A stretch of 59,336 nucleotides of DNA from Streptomyces flavotricini. Lineage in GTDB: Bacteria > Actinomycetota > Actinomycetes > Streptomycetales > Streptomycetaceae. The DNA is taken from assembly GCF_020639365.1 (NCBI RefSeq), contig NZ_JAINUL010000001.1, positions 2,926,451-2,985,786 of the forward strand, in the 5' to 3' direction. Both the position numbers and the translations under genes were made by a program. Shown here piece by piece: positions 1 to 7,951 of this stretch (its first letter is position 1; every line of letters starts with the position of its first letter). The notes beneath the pieces were generated by a model. It saw only the letters and a program-made list of their open reading frames with translations, was not told the DNA's origin and did not search any database.

Positions 1-210
1 GAACACCTGCTCAAACCGATCCGACAGCTGATCGAATCCGTCAACGACACCCTCAAAGGCCAACTCGACCTCGAACGCCACGGCGCCAGAACCCCAGCCG
101 GAGTCCTGGCCCGCGTCGGACAACGCATCCTGGCCCTGACCGCCGCCATCTGGCACAACCGAGCCAACGCCACACCCCTGACCAGATCACTCATCGCCTA
201 CGACCACTGA
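1..210 (+). CDS. IS982-family transposase, C-terminal 69 residues (5' end outside window)
   Basis: An open frame runs from the window edge to a TGA at 208-210. The residues read like the C-terminal end of IS982-type DDE transposases: a stretch IESVNDTLKGQLDLERHG, then LARVGQRILALTAAIWHN, ending SLIAYDH. This end carries the last acidic residue region of the catalytic core, so the visible part looks intact. No second IS end is visible, so I cannot tell whether the element is complete upstream. The following 20-30 bases should hold the element's terminal inverted repeat, but with only one end in view I cannot define it. The family call comes from remembered motif similarity and has not been searched. 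Confidence 0.85.
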   Translation, partial: EHLLKPIRQLIESVNDTLKGQLDLERHGARTPAGVLARVGQRILALTAAIWHNRANATPLTRSLIAYDH

Positions 211-273
211 CCAAGACTTCGGACTTACTCGTCTAGTAGGCCGCGCCGTTCGGACGGCCGGACGGACACAGAC

Positions 274-326
274 ACGGCGCAGGGCCGGGACCGGGCAGAT
301 GCTGCCCGGTCCCGGCCCTGCGCCGT
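274..326 (-). terminator. Perfect 25-bp hairpin downstream of the DUF4190 gene
   Basis: Bases 274-298 and 302-326 are exact reverse complements, with a 3-base centre (299-301). The hairpin lies 26 bases beyond the stop of the leftward DUF4190 gene and between it and the rightward IS transposase end. It could therefore end transcripts from both sides. There is no strong T-run, as is usual for Streptomyces terminators. Confidence 0.8.
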
Positions 327-351
327 ATGCCCCGCGTGCGGGCCCGCCGCG

Positions 352-1014
352 TCAGACGCGCTCGCGTACGTGCGTGTGCGAGGACGACCCGCCGTCGTAG
401 TCGTACTCGGAGCCGGAACCGCTCCCCGGGTCCCCGAGCAGGACACCGGCGATGACGAGCCCGATCATCAGCAGGCTGAGCAGGATGCCGATCGCGCCCA
501 GGATGATGCCGGCCAGGGCCATCGGGCCGTTGTCCGCCTCGCCGCGCTGGGCCTTGCCGCGGCCCAGGACACCGAAGATGACCGCCGGGACGCCGAACAG
601 GAGCCCCAGGTAGCAGGTGACGACGCCGATGATGCCGAGCACGAGGGCGGTGACCCCGAAGCCGTTGCTCTTCTGCGGATACCCGGGGTACCCCGGGTAT
701 CCCGCGTAACCCGGGTACCCCTGCGGGCCCGGGTGGCCCGGGTGGTGGCCGTACGTCGGCTGCGCCGGCGGCGGTCCGGGGTACGCGTAGCCCCCCGGGT
801 CCGGCTGCGCCGGGTAGCCGTAGGCGGGCGGCAGCGCCGGGCCGGGTATCTGCGCCGGCGGGGTGTCGCCCCCCGGCATCCCCGCGATCGTCTGCTGGTC
901 GTGCACGGACGGCGGTCCCGGAACCCCCGGTGTGGCCTGCGGTTTCCCGAGCTCCACCGCCGGCCGCTCCGGCGGCGCCCACGGGTCGTTCGGCTCGGGG
1001 CTCTGGTCGGTCAT
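352..1014 (-). CDS. DUF4190 domain-containing membrane protein
   Basis: A 220-residue protein. The N-terminal 115 residues are low-complexity, rich in Pro, Gly and Tyr, with GYPGYAGYPGYPGYP-like repeats. A compact membrane domain follows at about 117-195, with two hydrophobic helices (VTALVLGIIGVVTCYLGLLF and a second one near IILGAIGILLSLLMIGLVI). The short motif between the helices (GVLGRGKAQRG) is typical of DUF4190. A Gly/Ser/Asp/Tyr-rich tail ends it. The function is unknown; family members are small inner-membrane proteins common in actinobacteria, and the disordered N-terminus is presumably cytosolic. The gene stands alone, facing away from the deaminase gene at 1124, and has a perfect hairpin after its stop. 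Confidence 0.85.
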   Translation of the reverse strand: MTDQSPEPNDPWAPPERPAVELGKPQATPGVPGPPSVHDQQTIAGMPGGDTPPAQIPGPALPPAYGYPAQPDPGGYAYPGPPPAQPTYGHHPGHPGPQGYPGYAGYPGYPGYPQKSNGFGVTALVLGIIGVVTCYLGLLFGVPAVIFGVLGRGKAQRGEADNGPMALAGIILGAIGILLSLLMIGLVIAGVLLGDPGSGSGSEYDYDGGSSSHTHVRERV

Positions 1015-1123
1015 GCGGCGCCCCCCTCTCGTACGCCCATGCTAAGTGCTGTCACCGACGGTCCCGGAGCTGCCTACGATGAAGCCCGATCTGTCCGCAC
1101 CCCGTCCTCCCGGAGGCTCTCCG

Positions 1124-2149
1124 ATGCCCGACCTGACCCCCTTCATCGCGGGGCTGCCCAAGGCCGAACTCCACGTCCACCACGTCGGCTCGGCCTCCCC
1201 GCGCATCGTGGCCGAACTCGCCTCCCGCCACCCCGACTCCGCGGTCCCCACCGACCCCGAGGCGCTGGCCGACTACTTCACCTTCACCGACTTCGCGCAC
1301 TTCATCGAGGTCTACCTCTCGGTCGTGGACCTGGTCCGCACCCCCGACGACGTACGCACCCTGACCTACGAAGTCGCCCGCGACATGGCCCGGCAGAACA
1401 TCCGCTACGCCGAGCTGACCATCACCCCGTACTCCTCCACCCGCCGCGGCATCGACGAGAAGGCCTTCATGGAGGCCATCGAGGACGCGCGCAAGGCCGC
1501 CGAGACCGAGCTCGGCGTCATCCTGCGCTGGTGCTTCGACATCCCCGGCGAGGCCGGCCTGGAGGCCGCCGCCGAGACCGCGCGCCTCGCCGTCGAACTG
1601 CGCCCCGAGGGCCTGGTCTCCTTCGGCCTCGGCGGCCCGGAAATCGGCGTCCCGCGCCCGCAGTTCAAGCCGTACTTCGACGCCGCCCGCGCGGCCGGCC
1701 TGCACAGCGTGCCGCACGCCGGCGAGACCACCGGCCCCGAGACCATCTGGGACTCCATCCGGGAGCTGGGCGCCGAGCGCATCGGCCACGGCACCAGCGC
1801 CACCCAGGACCCGGAGCTGCTCGCCCACCTCGCCGAGCACCGGATCGCGCTGGAGGTCTGCCCGACCTCCAACATCGCCACGCGCGCCGTGACCGACCTG
1901 GACCGCCACCCCGTCAAGGAGATGGTGCGGGCGGGCGTGCTCGTCACCATCAACAGCGACGACCCGCCGATGTTCGGCTCCGACCTCAACAACGAGTACG
2001 CGGTGGCCGCGCGCCTCCTCGACCTCGACGAGCGCGGGCTCGCGCAGCTCGCGAAGAACGCCGTCGAGGCCTCCTTCCTGGACGAGGCCGGCAAGGCGAA
2101 GCTCAGCGCGGAGATCGACGCGTACACCGAGGCCTGGCTGGCGCGCTGA
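1124..2149 (+). CDS. Adenosine deaminase-fold enzyme, probably aminodeoxyfutalosine deaminase
   Basis: A 341-residue metal-dependent deaminase of the adenosine deaminase (COG1816) family. Visible motifs: HVH metal ligands at residues 17 and 19, H198-A-G-E201 (metal ligand plus catalytic Glu), IGHGT, and NSDDP in place of the usual NTDDP. The ATG at 1124 has GGAGG at 1112-1116, 7 bases upstream, so I prefer it over upstream in-frame starts at 1046 and 1079. Family knowledge: a Streptomyces COG1816 protein from the same chromosomal neighbourhood (I recall Sav2595) was shown to deaminate 6-aminodeoxyfutalosine in the futalosine menaquinone pathway. On that basis this gene may serve quinone synthesis rather than purine salvage. 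The alternative is a true adenosine deaminase. Confidence 0.85.
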   Translation: MPDLTPFIAGLPKAELHVHHVGSASPRIVAELASRHPDSAVPTDPEALADYFTFTDFAHFIEVYLSVVDLVRTPDDVRTLTYEVARDMARQNIRYAELTITPYSSTRRGIDEKAFMEAIEDARKAAETELGVILRWCFDIPGEAGLEAAAETARLAVELRPEGLVSFGLGGPEIGVPRPQFKPYFDAARAAGLHSVPHAGETTGPETIWDSIRELGAERIGHGTSATQDPELLAHLAEHRIALEVCPTSNIATRAVTDLDRHPVKEMVRAGVLVTINSDDPPMFGSDLNNEYAVAARLLDLDERGLAQLAKNAVEASFLDEAGKAKLSAEIDAYTEAWLAR

Positions 2150-2178
2150 CGGACCGCCGGCCGCCGGGAACGCCGACA

Positions 2179-2886
2179 ATGGCGGTCATGCGCACCCTGA
2201 CTGCCGTCGGCCACCGCGGCGATCCCTACCGTGTCCGTGAGAACACCCTGCCCTCGATCCGCTCGGCCTTCCTCCGCGGGGCGGACGCCGTCGAGATCGA
2301 CGTACGGCTGACCCGCGACGGGCAGCCGGTCCTGCTCCACGACGAGACGCTCCAGCGGCTGTGGGGCCATGACGTGCGGCTCGACGCCGTCACGGCCCCG
2401 CAGCTGAAGGAGTTGACGGGCGGGCGCGTCCCGACACTGCGCGAGGCCCTCATGGCGGCGGGCGCGGGCCGCGTGATGATCGACCTGCCCGGGGCCACGG
2501 CGGAGGCCGTACGGACGGTCGTCGGCCAGGTCCGGGAGTGCGGGGCGCGCGACCGTACGTACTACTGCGCGGGACCGGACACGATGCTGGCCGTGCGCGC
2601 CGCCGATCCGGGGGCCGAGATCGCGCTGACGTGGACCACGCTGTCGCCGCCGCGCCGCGTGCTGATCGACGCGGTGGCGCCGGCCTGGCTCAACTACCGC
2701 TTCGGGCTGGTCGACCGGGAGCTGACGGACGCCCTCCACAAGGAGGGCCTGCTGGTCTCGGCCTGGACCGCGGACACGACGTGGGCGATGCGCAGGCTGA
2801 TCGCGGCCGGGGTGGACTCCGTCACCACCAACCGGGTGGCCGCACTGGCCCGCGTACGGGCGGAACCCGCCGGTCCCGGCCGGTGA
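2179..2886 (+). CDS. Glycerophosphodiester phosphodiesterase (GDPD) family protein
   Basis: A 235-residue protein with the GDPD signature: GHRGDPYRVRENT near residue 11, then VEIDVRLTRDGQPVLLHDE with the metal-binding Glu-x-Asp and the catalytic His. The C-terminal strand-helix pattern (LLVSAWTADT, then GVDSVTTNR) is typical of the TIM-barrel end. There is no signal peptide, so it is likely cytosolic. Such enzymes split glycerophosphodiesters into glycerol 3-phosphate and an alcohol. A second ATG at 2188 is possible. The stop overlaps the GTG of the kinase gene (GTGA), so translation is probably coupled. Confidence 0.9.
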   Translation: MAVMRTLTAVGHRGDPYRVRENTLPSIRSAFLRGADAVEIDVRLTRDGQPVLLHDETLQRLWGHDVRLDAVTAPQLKELTGGRVPTLREALMAAGAGRVMIDLPGATAEAVRTVVGQVRECGARDRTYYCAGPDTMLAVRAADPGAEIALTWTTLSPPRRVLIDAVAPAWLNYRFGLVDRELTDALHKEGLLVSAWTADTTWAMRRLIAAGVDSVTTNRVAALARVRAEPAGPGR

Positions 2887-4076
2887 TACGGGTCTGGGGG
2901 GAGCGGATCCGGCGGGCGGATCCGCGGTGGCAGGACCTCGGACTGACGTTGCTGGTCCAGGTGGCGACGACGATTCCGTTCGTCGTGCCGCGCGATCCGC
3001 TGGACTCGCCGGCCACGTGGCCCGCATACATGCTGACCACGCTCGGCAATGTGCCGCTGGTGTGGCGGCGGCGGGCGCCCGTGCCGGCGATCTTCGGGAT
3101 GGTCGCGGCGGGGACGCTCTACGCACTGGCGCTGGACGGCCCCGGTCAGCCGCTGCCGTACGCCCCGCTGATCGGCGTGTACACGATGGCCCTGCTGTGC
3201 CCGGCGCGGGTACGGATCACGATGGGCGTGACCCTGACCGGGCTGATCCTGGCCTCCGTGGCGCTCAACACGGGGACGGCCAGGGAGTTGCTGTTCGCGC
3301 TGTTCGTCTTCGCGGCCGCGTACGCGCTGGGGCGGCTGCAGTACACCCGGCAGGCGTACACGGAGGCGGTCGAGGCGCGGGCCGCGGAGTTGGAGCGGGC
3401 GAACCGGATCGAGGCGGAGCAGGCGGCGGCGCGCGAACGGGCCCGCATCGCCCGGGAGATGCACGACATCCTCTCGCACGCCGTCAGCATCATGATCGTC
3501 CAGGCGGAGGCCGGTCCGGTGGCGGTGCGCAGGGCCCCGGAGCGGGCGGAGGCGGCCTTCGACGCGATCGCCGAGACGGGGCGGGACGCGATGGCGCAGC
3601 TGCGGACCATGCTGGGGGTGCTGCGGACGGACCGGGCGGCGGCGCCGCAGGCCGCTCCGCGGTCGCCGCAGCCCGGGATCGAGGAGCTGGCGGGACTGGT
3701 GGAGCGGGTCCGCGGCAGCGGGCCGCGGGTGTCGTACGAGCGGACGGGGGCGGTGCGCGCGCTGCCGGCGGCACTGGAGGCGACGGTGCACCGGGTGGTG
3801 CAGGAGGCGCTGACGAACGTGGTGAAGCACGCCGGGGCGTCGCAGGTGTCCGTGTGCCTGGAGTACGGGCCGCGGGCGCTCACGCTGACGGTGACGGACG
3901 ACGGGCGGGGGCCCGGACCCGCGGCGACGGCCGCTGCCGGTGGGCACGGGCTGATCGGGATCCGGGAGCGGGCGGCGGCGCACGGCGGTACGGCGCACCA
4001 CGGTCCCGGCCCCGGTGGCCTGGGGTTCTCGCTGCGCGTCGTCCTTGTAACCTCGCCGTTGGAGGTGGGGAGTTGA
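2883..4076 (+). CDS. NarL-type two-component sensor histidine kinase
   Basis: A 397-residue membrane kinase. It has four to five hydrophobic segments within about residues 18-150 with very short loops, so it resembles intramembrane-sensing kinases with no large extracellular domain. A coiled region (VEARAAELERANRIEAEQA) leads to a HisKA_3 dimerisation domain with the phospho-acceptor H194 in REMHDILSHAVS. The HATPase_c domain is C-terminal (N-box LTNVVKHA, G-boxes DDGRGPGP and GHGLIGIRERA). The GTG start overlaps the phosphodiesterase stop, and the stop overlaps the TTG of the response regulator. The cognate partner is therefore the next gene. The signal is not predictable. Confidence 0.93.
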   Translation: MIRVWGERIRRADPRWQDLGLTLLVQVATTIPFVVPRDPLDSPATWPAYMLTTLGNVPLVWRRRAPVPAIFGMVAAGTLYALALDGPGQPLPYAPLIGVYTMALLCPARVRITMGVTLTGLILASVALNTGTARELLFALFVFAAAYALGRLQYTRQAYTEAVEARAAELERANRIEAEQAAARERARIAREMHDILSHAVSIMIVQAEAGPVAVRRAPERAEAAFDAIAETGRDAMAQLRTMLGVLRTDRAAAPQAAPRSPQPGIEELAGLVERVRGSGPRVSYERTGAVRALPAALEATVHRVVQEALTNVVKHAGASQVSVCLEYGPRALTLTVTDDGRGPGPAATAAAGGHGLIGIRERAAAHGGTAHHGPGPGGLGFSLRVVLVTSPLEVGS

Positions 4077-4810
4077 CGATCCGTGTGGTGGTGGCGGACG
4101 ACCAGGAGCTGGTGCGCAGCGGATTCGCGATGATCCTGGACGCGCAGGAGGACGTCGAGGTGGTCGCGGAGGCCGGGGACGGCGCGGCGGCGGTGTCGGC
4201 GGTGCGGGAGCTGCGGCCGGACGTGGCACTGCTGGACGTCCGGATGCCGGTGCTCGACGGGATCGAGGCGTGCCGGGCGATCACGGCCGGGAGCTCGTGC
4301 CGGACGGTGATGCTGACGACCTTCGATTCGGACGAGTACGTGTACGAGGCGCTGCACGCGGGGGCGAGCGGGTTCCTGCTGAAGGACGTGCGCCGGGACG
4401 ATCTGGTGCATGCCGTACGGGTGGTGGCGGCGGGCGATTCGCTGCTGGCGCCTTCGGTGGCGCGGCGGCTGATCGAGGAGTACACGGCGGTGACGGCGCG
4501 GCCGGCGGCGGCGGGGGCGCTGCCCGCGCAGCGGCTGGAGGTGCTGACGGCGCGGGAGCGGGAGACGCTGCTGCACCTGGGGCGGGGGCTGTCGAACGCG
4601 GAGATCGCGGCCGCGCTGGTCGTGAGCGAGCACACGGTGAAGTCGCATGTGGGGAACGTGCTGGCGAAGCTGGGGCTGCGGGACCGGATCCAGGCGGTGA
4701 TCTGCGCGTACGAGACGGGCCTGATCGGGGTGGGGCACGGGGTCGGGAGCGGGGTTGGGAGCGGGGTCGGGAGCGGGACCGGCTCGGAGGTATCTCCCTC
4801 CGGGGAGTGA
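4073..4810 (+). CDS. NarL/LuxR-family response regulator
   Basis: A 245-residue regulator. The receiver domain has the acidic pair D9-D10, phosphorylation site D55 (LLDVRMP), the conserved Thr in MLTTF and Lys in FLLKD. A LuxR-type helix-turn-helix follows (LTARERETLLHLGRGLSNAEIA, then VSEHTVKSHVGNVLAKLGLRD). TTG at 4073 is the best start: GGAGG at 4061-4065 sits 7 bases upstream, and TTGA overlaps the kinase stop. The last 20 residues are an odd GVGS repeat tail encoded by a 12-bp tandem repeat. It is the partner of the upstream kinase. Confidence 0.93.
   Translation: MTIRVVVADDQELVRSGFAMILDAQEDVEVVAEAGDGAAAVSAVRELRPDVALLDVRMPVLDGIEACRAITAGSSCRTVMLTTFDSDEYVYEALHAGASGFLLKDVRRDDLVHAVRVVAAGDSLLAPSVARRLIEEYTAVTARPAAAGALPAQRLEVLTARERETLLHLGRGLSNAEIAAALVVSEHTVKSHVGNVLAKLGLRDRIQAVICAYETGLIGVGHGVGSGVGSGVGSGTGSEVSPSGE
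4739..4774 (+). repeat. 12-bp tandem repeat, 3 copies, in the response regulator 3' end
   Basis: Three units of GGGGTCGGGAGC (the second with one change) lie in frame and encode Gly-Val-Gly-Ser three times. A degenerate fourth unit follows. The tail is after the DNA-binding domain, so it is probably a slippage-prone linker with no catalytic role. Confidence 0.85.
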
Positions 4811-4957
4811 GAGGGGGACGGGCTTCTCCCTCGCGCCGGTGAGTTGTCGTACCGGTGAAGACCCCTCTCGGGGGTGATCCGCGGCAACCCCTGTGACCTG
4901 CAGCATTGAGTCATCGGGGCTGTTGGGGCCCTGGCCGGCTCACAGGGGGTTCCCGCC

Positions 4958-6181
4958 ATGGACGTACGTACGCGCACACTGATCGCCACCGCCTTGGTCC
5001 TCGGTATCGCGGCCGGGCCGACCGTCGCCCGGGCCGCTCCGGCTCCGGCGCCCGGCGCGGTGACCGCGCGGGTGTCGGCGGGGACCGCGGCTCCGCCCCT
5101 CTACACGAGCCCGCCTGATGCGGCAGCCTTGCGAAAGGCGATCGCGGGGGTCGGCGCCGACAACAAGGACGCGACGGCCGCGCTGGTCCGCGTCGGCGGT
5201 ACGAGCGGCCGGTGGGCGGGCAGTTCGGGTGTGGCCGATGTCCGCACACGGCGGAAGGCGTTCGAGGAGGCGCGGTTCCGGGCGGGTTCGGTGACCAAGA
5301 CCTTCACGGCGGCGGTGGTCCTCCAACTGGCCGCCGAGGGCAAGGTCGATCTGGACCGGCCGGTGCAGCAGTACCTTCCGGGGCTGCTGCCGTCCGGCCC
5401 GGGCGGCTTCGAGCCCATCAGCGTGCGGCAGCTGCTGAACTACACGAGCGGCATCCCCGCCGCCGAGGGCCCGGGGGACTCGTTCGAGGCGCAGTACGCG
5501 CACCGGTTCGACGTGGTCGATCCGCATGCGCTGATCGCCCAAGCGGTGTCGAAAGGACCGGAGTTCCGGCCGGGCGAGCGGCAGCACTACCTCAACATCG
5601 ACTACACGGTGCTGGGCGTGCTGATCGAGAAGCTGACGGGCGCGTCCTACGAGCAGGCCCTGTCCGCGCGGATCCTGAGGCCTCTGGGCCTGCACGGGAC
5701 TTCGGTTCCGTCGCGTACGGAGAACCGGATCGCGGGCCCGCACCACCACGGGTACCAGGCGGTGGCGAAGCCGGGCGCCGGTACCTCACTGGTGGACGTG
5801 ACGGAGTGGAACTCCTCGTCGAACTGGGCCGCCGGGGACCTGATATCGACGACGGCGGACCTGGAGAGGTTCACCGAGGCCCTGTTCGCCGGGCGCGTGG
5901 TGCCGAAGGCGCAGCTGGAGGAGATGTTCACGGTGCCTGCGGTGACCGACTTCGAGTCCGGGGAGGACGCCGTGCAGACCGCGGGGATGAAGCGGTTCGC
6001 CTTGGCGGACGGCACGGTGGTCTACGGCAAGACCGGCTCCCGCTTCGGGTACAGCACCGTGATCGGCGGGGCGCGCGATCTCTCCCGCACCCTCGTCTAC
6101 TCCGTCAACTCCACCGATGCCAAGGGCCTGGACATGAACCAGGTGGCCTACGGGATCGTCGCGGCGGCCTTCGCCCGGTAG
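4958..6181 (+). CDS. Secreted serine hydrolase, beta-lactamase/D-Ala-D-Ala carboxypeptidase family
   Basis: A 407-residue protein with a Sec signal peptide (basic MDVRTRTL, a hydrophobic stretch to about residue 20, and an AxA cleavage site near ARA-AP). It is a class C / DD-peptidase fold: SxxK nucleophile motif S111-V-T-K114, a YxN element in QHYLNIDYTVLG, and a C-terminal KTG motif in VYGKTGSRF. It probably acts outside the membrane on peptidoglycan peptides or other amides or esters; the true substrate cannot be read from the sequence. It lies 147 bases after the two-component genes in the same direction, which makes it a plausible target. Its 3' end overlaps the convergent membrane-protein gene by 34 bases. 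Confidence 0.9.
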   Translation: MDVRTRTLIATALVLGIAAGPTVARAAPAPAPGAVTARVSAGTAAPPLYTSPPDAAALRKAIAGVGADNKDATAALVRVGGTSGRWAGSSGVADVRTRRKAFEEARFRAGSVTKTFTAAVVLQLAAEGKVDLDRPVQQYLPGLLPSGPGGFEPISVRQLLNYTSGIPAAEGPGDSFEAQYAHRFDVVDPHALIAQAVSKGPEFRPGERQHYLNIDYTVLGVLIEKLTGASYEQALSARILRPLGLHGTSVPSRTENRIAGPHHHGYQAVAKPGAGTSLVDVTEWNSSSNWAAGDLISTTADLERFTEALFAGRVVPKAQLEEMFTVPAVTDFESGEDAVQTAGMKRFALADGTVVYGKTGSRFGYSTVIGGARDLSRTLVYSVNSTDAKGLDMNQVAYGIVAAAFAR

Positions 6182-6648
6182 CCCTCGCCCGGCATGGCCT
6201 CCAGGCGCTTGATCATGCGGCGGAGCACCAGCAGGGGTATGACCCCGAAGACGCCGAACGAGATGTCGATGAGGCTCCACCCGAAGGGGATGGCCCGGAC
6301 GGGGCCGCAGATCAGGGCCAGCGGGATCACGCCGGCACAGGCGATCATGCCGGCTTCGACGATCCAGATGTTGCGGACGGGGTCGCGGTGGACCCCGTAG
6401 AAGAAGACCGCGATCACCAGGTGGGCGAAGGCGAGCCAGTCGGTGCCGTAGAGGAGGAAGGGGTGGTCCCGGTCGGCCTGCTCCAGTCCGGCCCCCACCC
6501 GTCGCAGCCACTCGTGGGACACCAGTGAGTTGGCCCAGTGGAGTTCGCTGACGAGGGGGAATGCCGTGAGGCCGCTGAGCACGAGGCAGACGATGAACAG
6601 GATCAGCCAGGCACGGATCCGCCGCTGAAGGGCGCTTCTCTCGCTCAT
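6148..6648 (-). CDS. Small four-helix membrane protein of unknown function
   Basis: A 166-residue protein with hydrophobic segments near residues 13-33, 68-88, 96-112 and 122-142. Between the first two is a soluble loop (ELHWANSLVSHEWLRRVGAGLEQADRDHPFLLYGTDW). I do not recognise a named domain. The ATG at 6648 follows an AGGAAGG-like site on the minus strand. Two identical 14-bp palindromes lie just upstream (6671-6706), so a dimeric repressor, probably TetR-type, may control it. No regulator gene is next to it. Confidence 0.8.
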   Translation of the reverse strand: MSERSALQRRIRAWLILFIVCLVLSGLTAFPLVSELHWANSLVSHEWLRRVGAGLEQADRDHPFLLYGTDWLAFAHLVIAVFFYGVHRDPVRNIWIVEAGMIACAGVIPLALICGPVRAIPFGWSLIDISFGVFGVIPLLVLRRMIKRLEAMPGEGYRAKAAATIP

Positions 6649-6670
6649 GGAAGGAAGCGTACGCCTGTTT

Positions 6671-6706
6671 CTGAACGCGTTCAGCCAAGTTGCTGAACGC
6701 GTTCAG
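6671..6706 (-). promoter_or_regulatory. Two identical operator-like palindromes, CTGAACGCGTTCAG
   Basis: The same perfect 14-bp palindrome occurs at 6671-6684 and 6693-6706, with centres 22 bp apart. That is about two helix turns, so both would face the same side of the DNA. They sit 23-58 bp upstream of the start codon of the leftward membrane-protein gene, where its promoter should be. This is the form expected for cooperative binding of a TetR-like dimer pair. The binding protein is unknown. Confidence 0.75.
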
Positions 6707-6747
6707 TTCTACGGCGGGACCGTGACCCTTCCGGCGCCGACCGGCGC

Positions 6748-7926
6748 TCAGAGGCCGACGATGGCGTTCCAGCGCTGGGCGAGGGAGCGGCGCTCGGCCG
6801 AGGAGATGTCCCGGGCCACGACCAGCCGCTTGCGCATCTCCTCGTCGGGGAAGATCAGCGGGTTCTCGGCGAGTTCGGCGGTCTCCTTGTCCTCCGAGGC
6901 GGCCAGGACCTCGCGGGCGGCCGGGACCGGGCAGACGTAGTTGACGGCGGCGGCGAGCTCGGCGGCCACCTCGGGTTCGTAGTAGTAGTCGACCAGTGCC
7001 TCGGCATTGGTCTTGTGCCGGGCCAGGTTGGGGACGAGCAGGCTCTCCGCCCAGAGCTCGGCGCCCTCCTCCGGGACCACGAACCGGATGTCGGGATTGT
7101 CGGCCTGGAGCTGGATGGCGTCGCCGGAATACGCCTGGCAGGCCAGGACGTCACCCTTGCTCAGGTCGGAGGTGTAGTCGTTGCCGGTGAAGCGGCGGAT
7201 GTGCTTCTTCTTCACCATGTTCTCCACCTGGTCGCACATCCGGTGGAAGTCGGACTCGGTCCACCGGGTGACGTCCACCCCGTTGCCCTGCATCAGCAGG
7301 GCGAAGGACTCGTCCAGGCCGGAGAAGAGGGTGACCTTGCCGGCCAGGTCCGGGTGCCACAGGTCCTTGACCGACTTGATCTCCCGCCCCAGCGCCTTGT
7401 GGTTGTAGGCGATGCCGGTGATCCCCGACTGCCACGGGACGGTGTGCAGGCGGCCCTCGTCGAAGGCGGGGGACCGCAGCTGCGGGTCGAGGTGGGCCGC
7501 CACGTTGGGCTGCGCCGAGCGGTCCATCTTCTGGGCCCAGCCCAGGTGGACGAAGCGGGCGGCCATCCAGTCGCTGACCACCACCAGGTCGTGGCCGGTC
7601 TCCTGGTGGTTCATCAGGGCCGGGCTGACCTTGCCGAAGAACTCGTCGTTGTCGTTGATCTCCTCGGTGTACCGGACCTCGATGCCGGTCTTCTCCGAGA
7701 AGGCGTCCAGCGTGGGCCGGCGCCCCTCGTCCTCGTCGTCGGTGTCGATGTAGAGCGGCCAGTTCGAGAAGGCGACCCGCTTGTCCCGGTCGGAGCGGTC
7801 CGGGCCCTCCCGCCGGTCCTCCGGGACGAAGGCGGCGGGCACACCGCAGCCGGTCAGGGCCGCGAACAGGCCGGCGGCACCGAGGCCGCGCAGCGCCGCG
7901 CGGCGGGAGAAGGCGAGTTCAGGCAT
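6748..7926 (-). CDS. Polyamine-type ABC transporter substrate-binding lipoprotein (PotD-like)
   Basis: A 392-residue protein. The N-terminus has a twin-Arg signal (SRRAALRGLGAAGLFAAL) running into a lipobox LTGC, so it is probably a Tat-exported lipoprotein. The body matches PotD/PotF-type spermidine/putrescine binding proteins: FSNWPLYID, TGIEVRYTEEINDNDEFFGK, DLVVVSDWMAARF, VPWQSGITGIAYN, and PEVAAELAAAVNYVCPV. ATG 7926 is chosen because the alternative ATG at 7968 lies inside a 35-bp palindrome. No polyamine permease or ATPase gene is adjacent, so the transport partners must be elsewhere. It stands next to the aminobutyraldehyde dehydrogenase gene, which fits putrescine catabolism. Confidence 0.9.
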   Translation of the reverse strand: MPELAFSRRAALRGLGAAGLFAALTGCGVPAAFVPEDRREGPDRSDRDKRVAFSNWPLYIDTDDEDEGRRPTLDAFSEKTGIEVRYTEEINDNDEFFGKVSPALMNHQETGHDLVVVSDWMAARFVHLGWAQKMDRSAQPNVAAHLDPQLRSPAFDEGRLHTVPWQSGITGIAYNHKALGREIKSVKDLWHPDLAGKVTLFSGLDESFALLMQGNGVDVTRWTESDFHRMCDQVENMVKKKHIRRFTGNDYTSDLSKGDVLACQAYSGDAIQLQADNPDIRFVVPEEGAELWAESLLVPNLARHKTNAEALVDYYYEPEVAAELAAAVNYVCPVPAAREVLAASEDKETAELAENPLIFPDEEMRKRLVVARDISSAERRSLAQRWNAIVGL

Positions 7927-7951
7927 GGGCAAAGCCTCGGCGAACGGAGGA

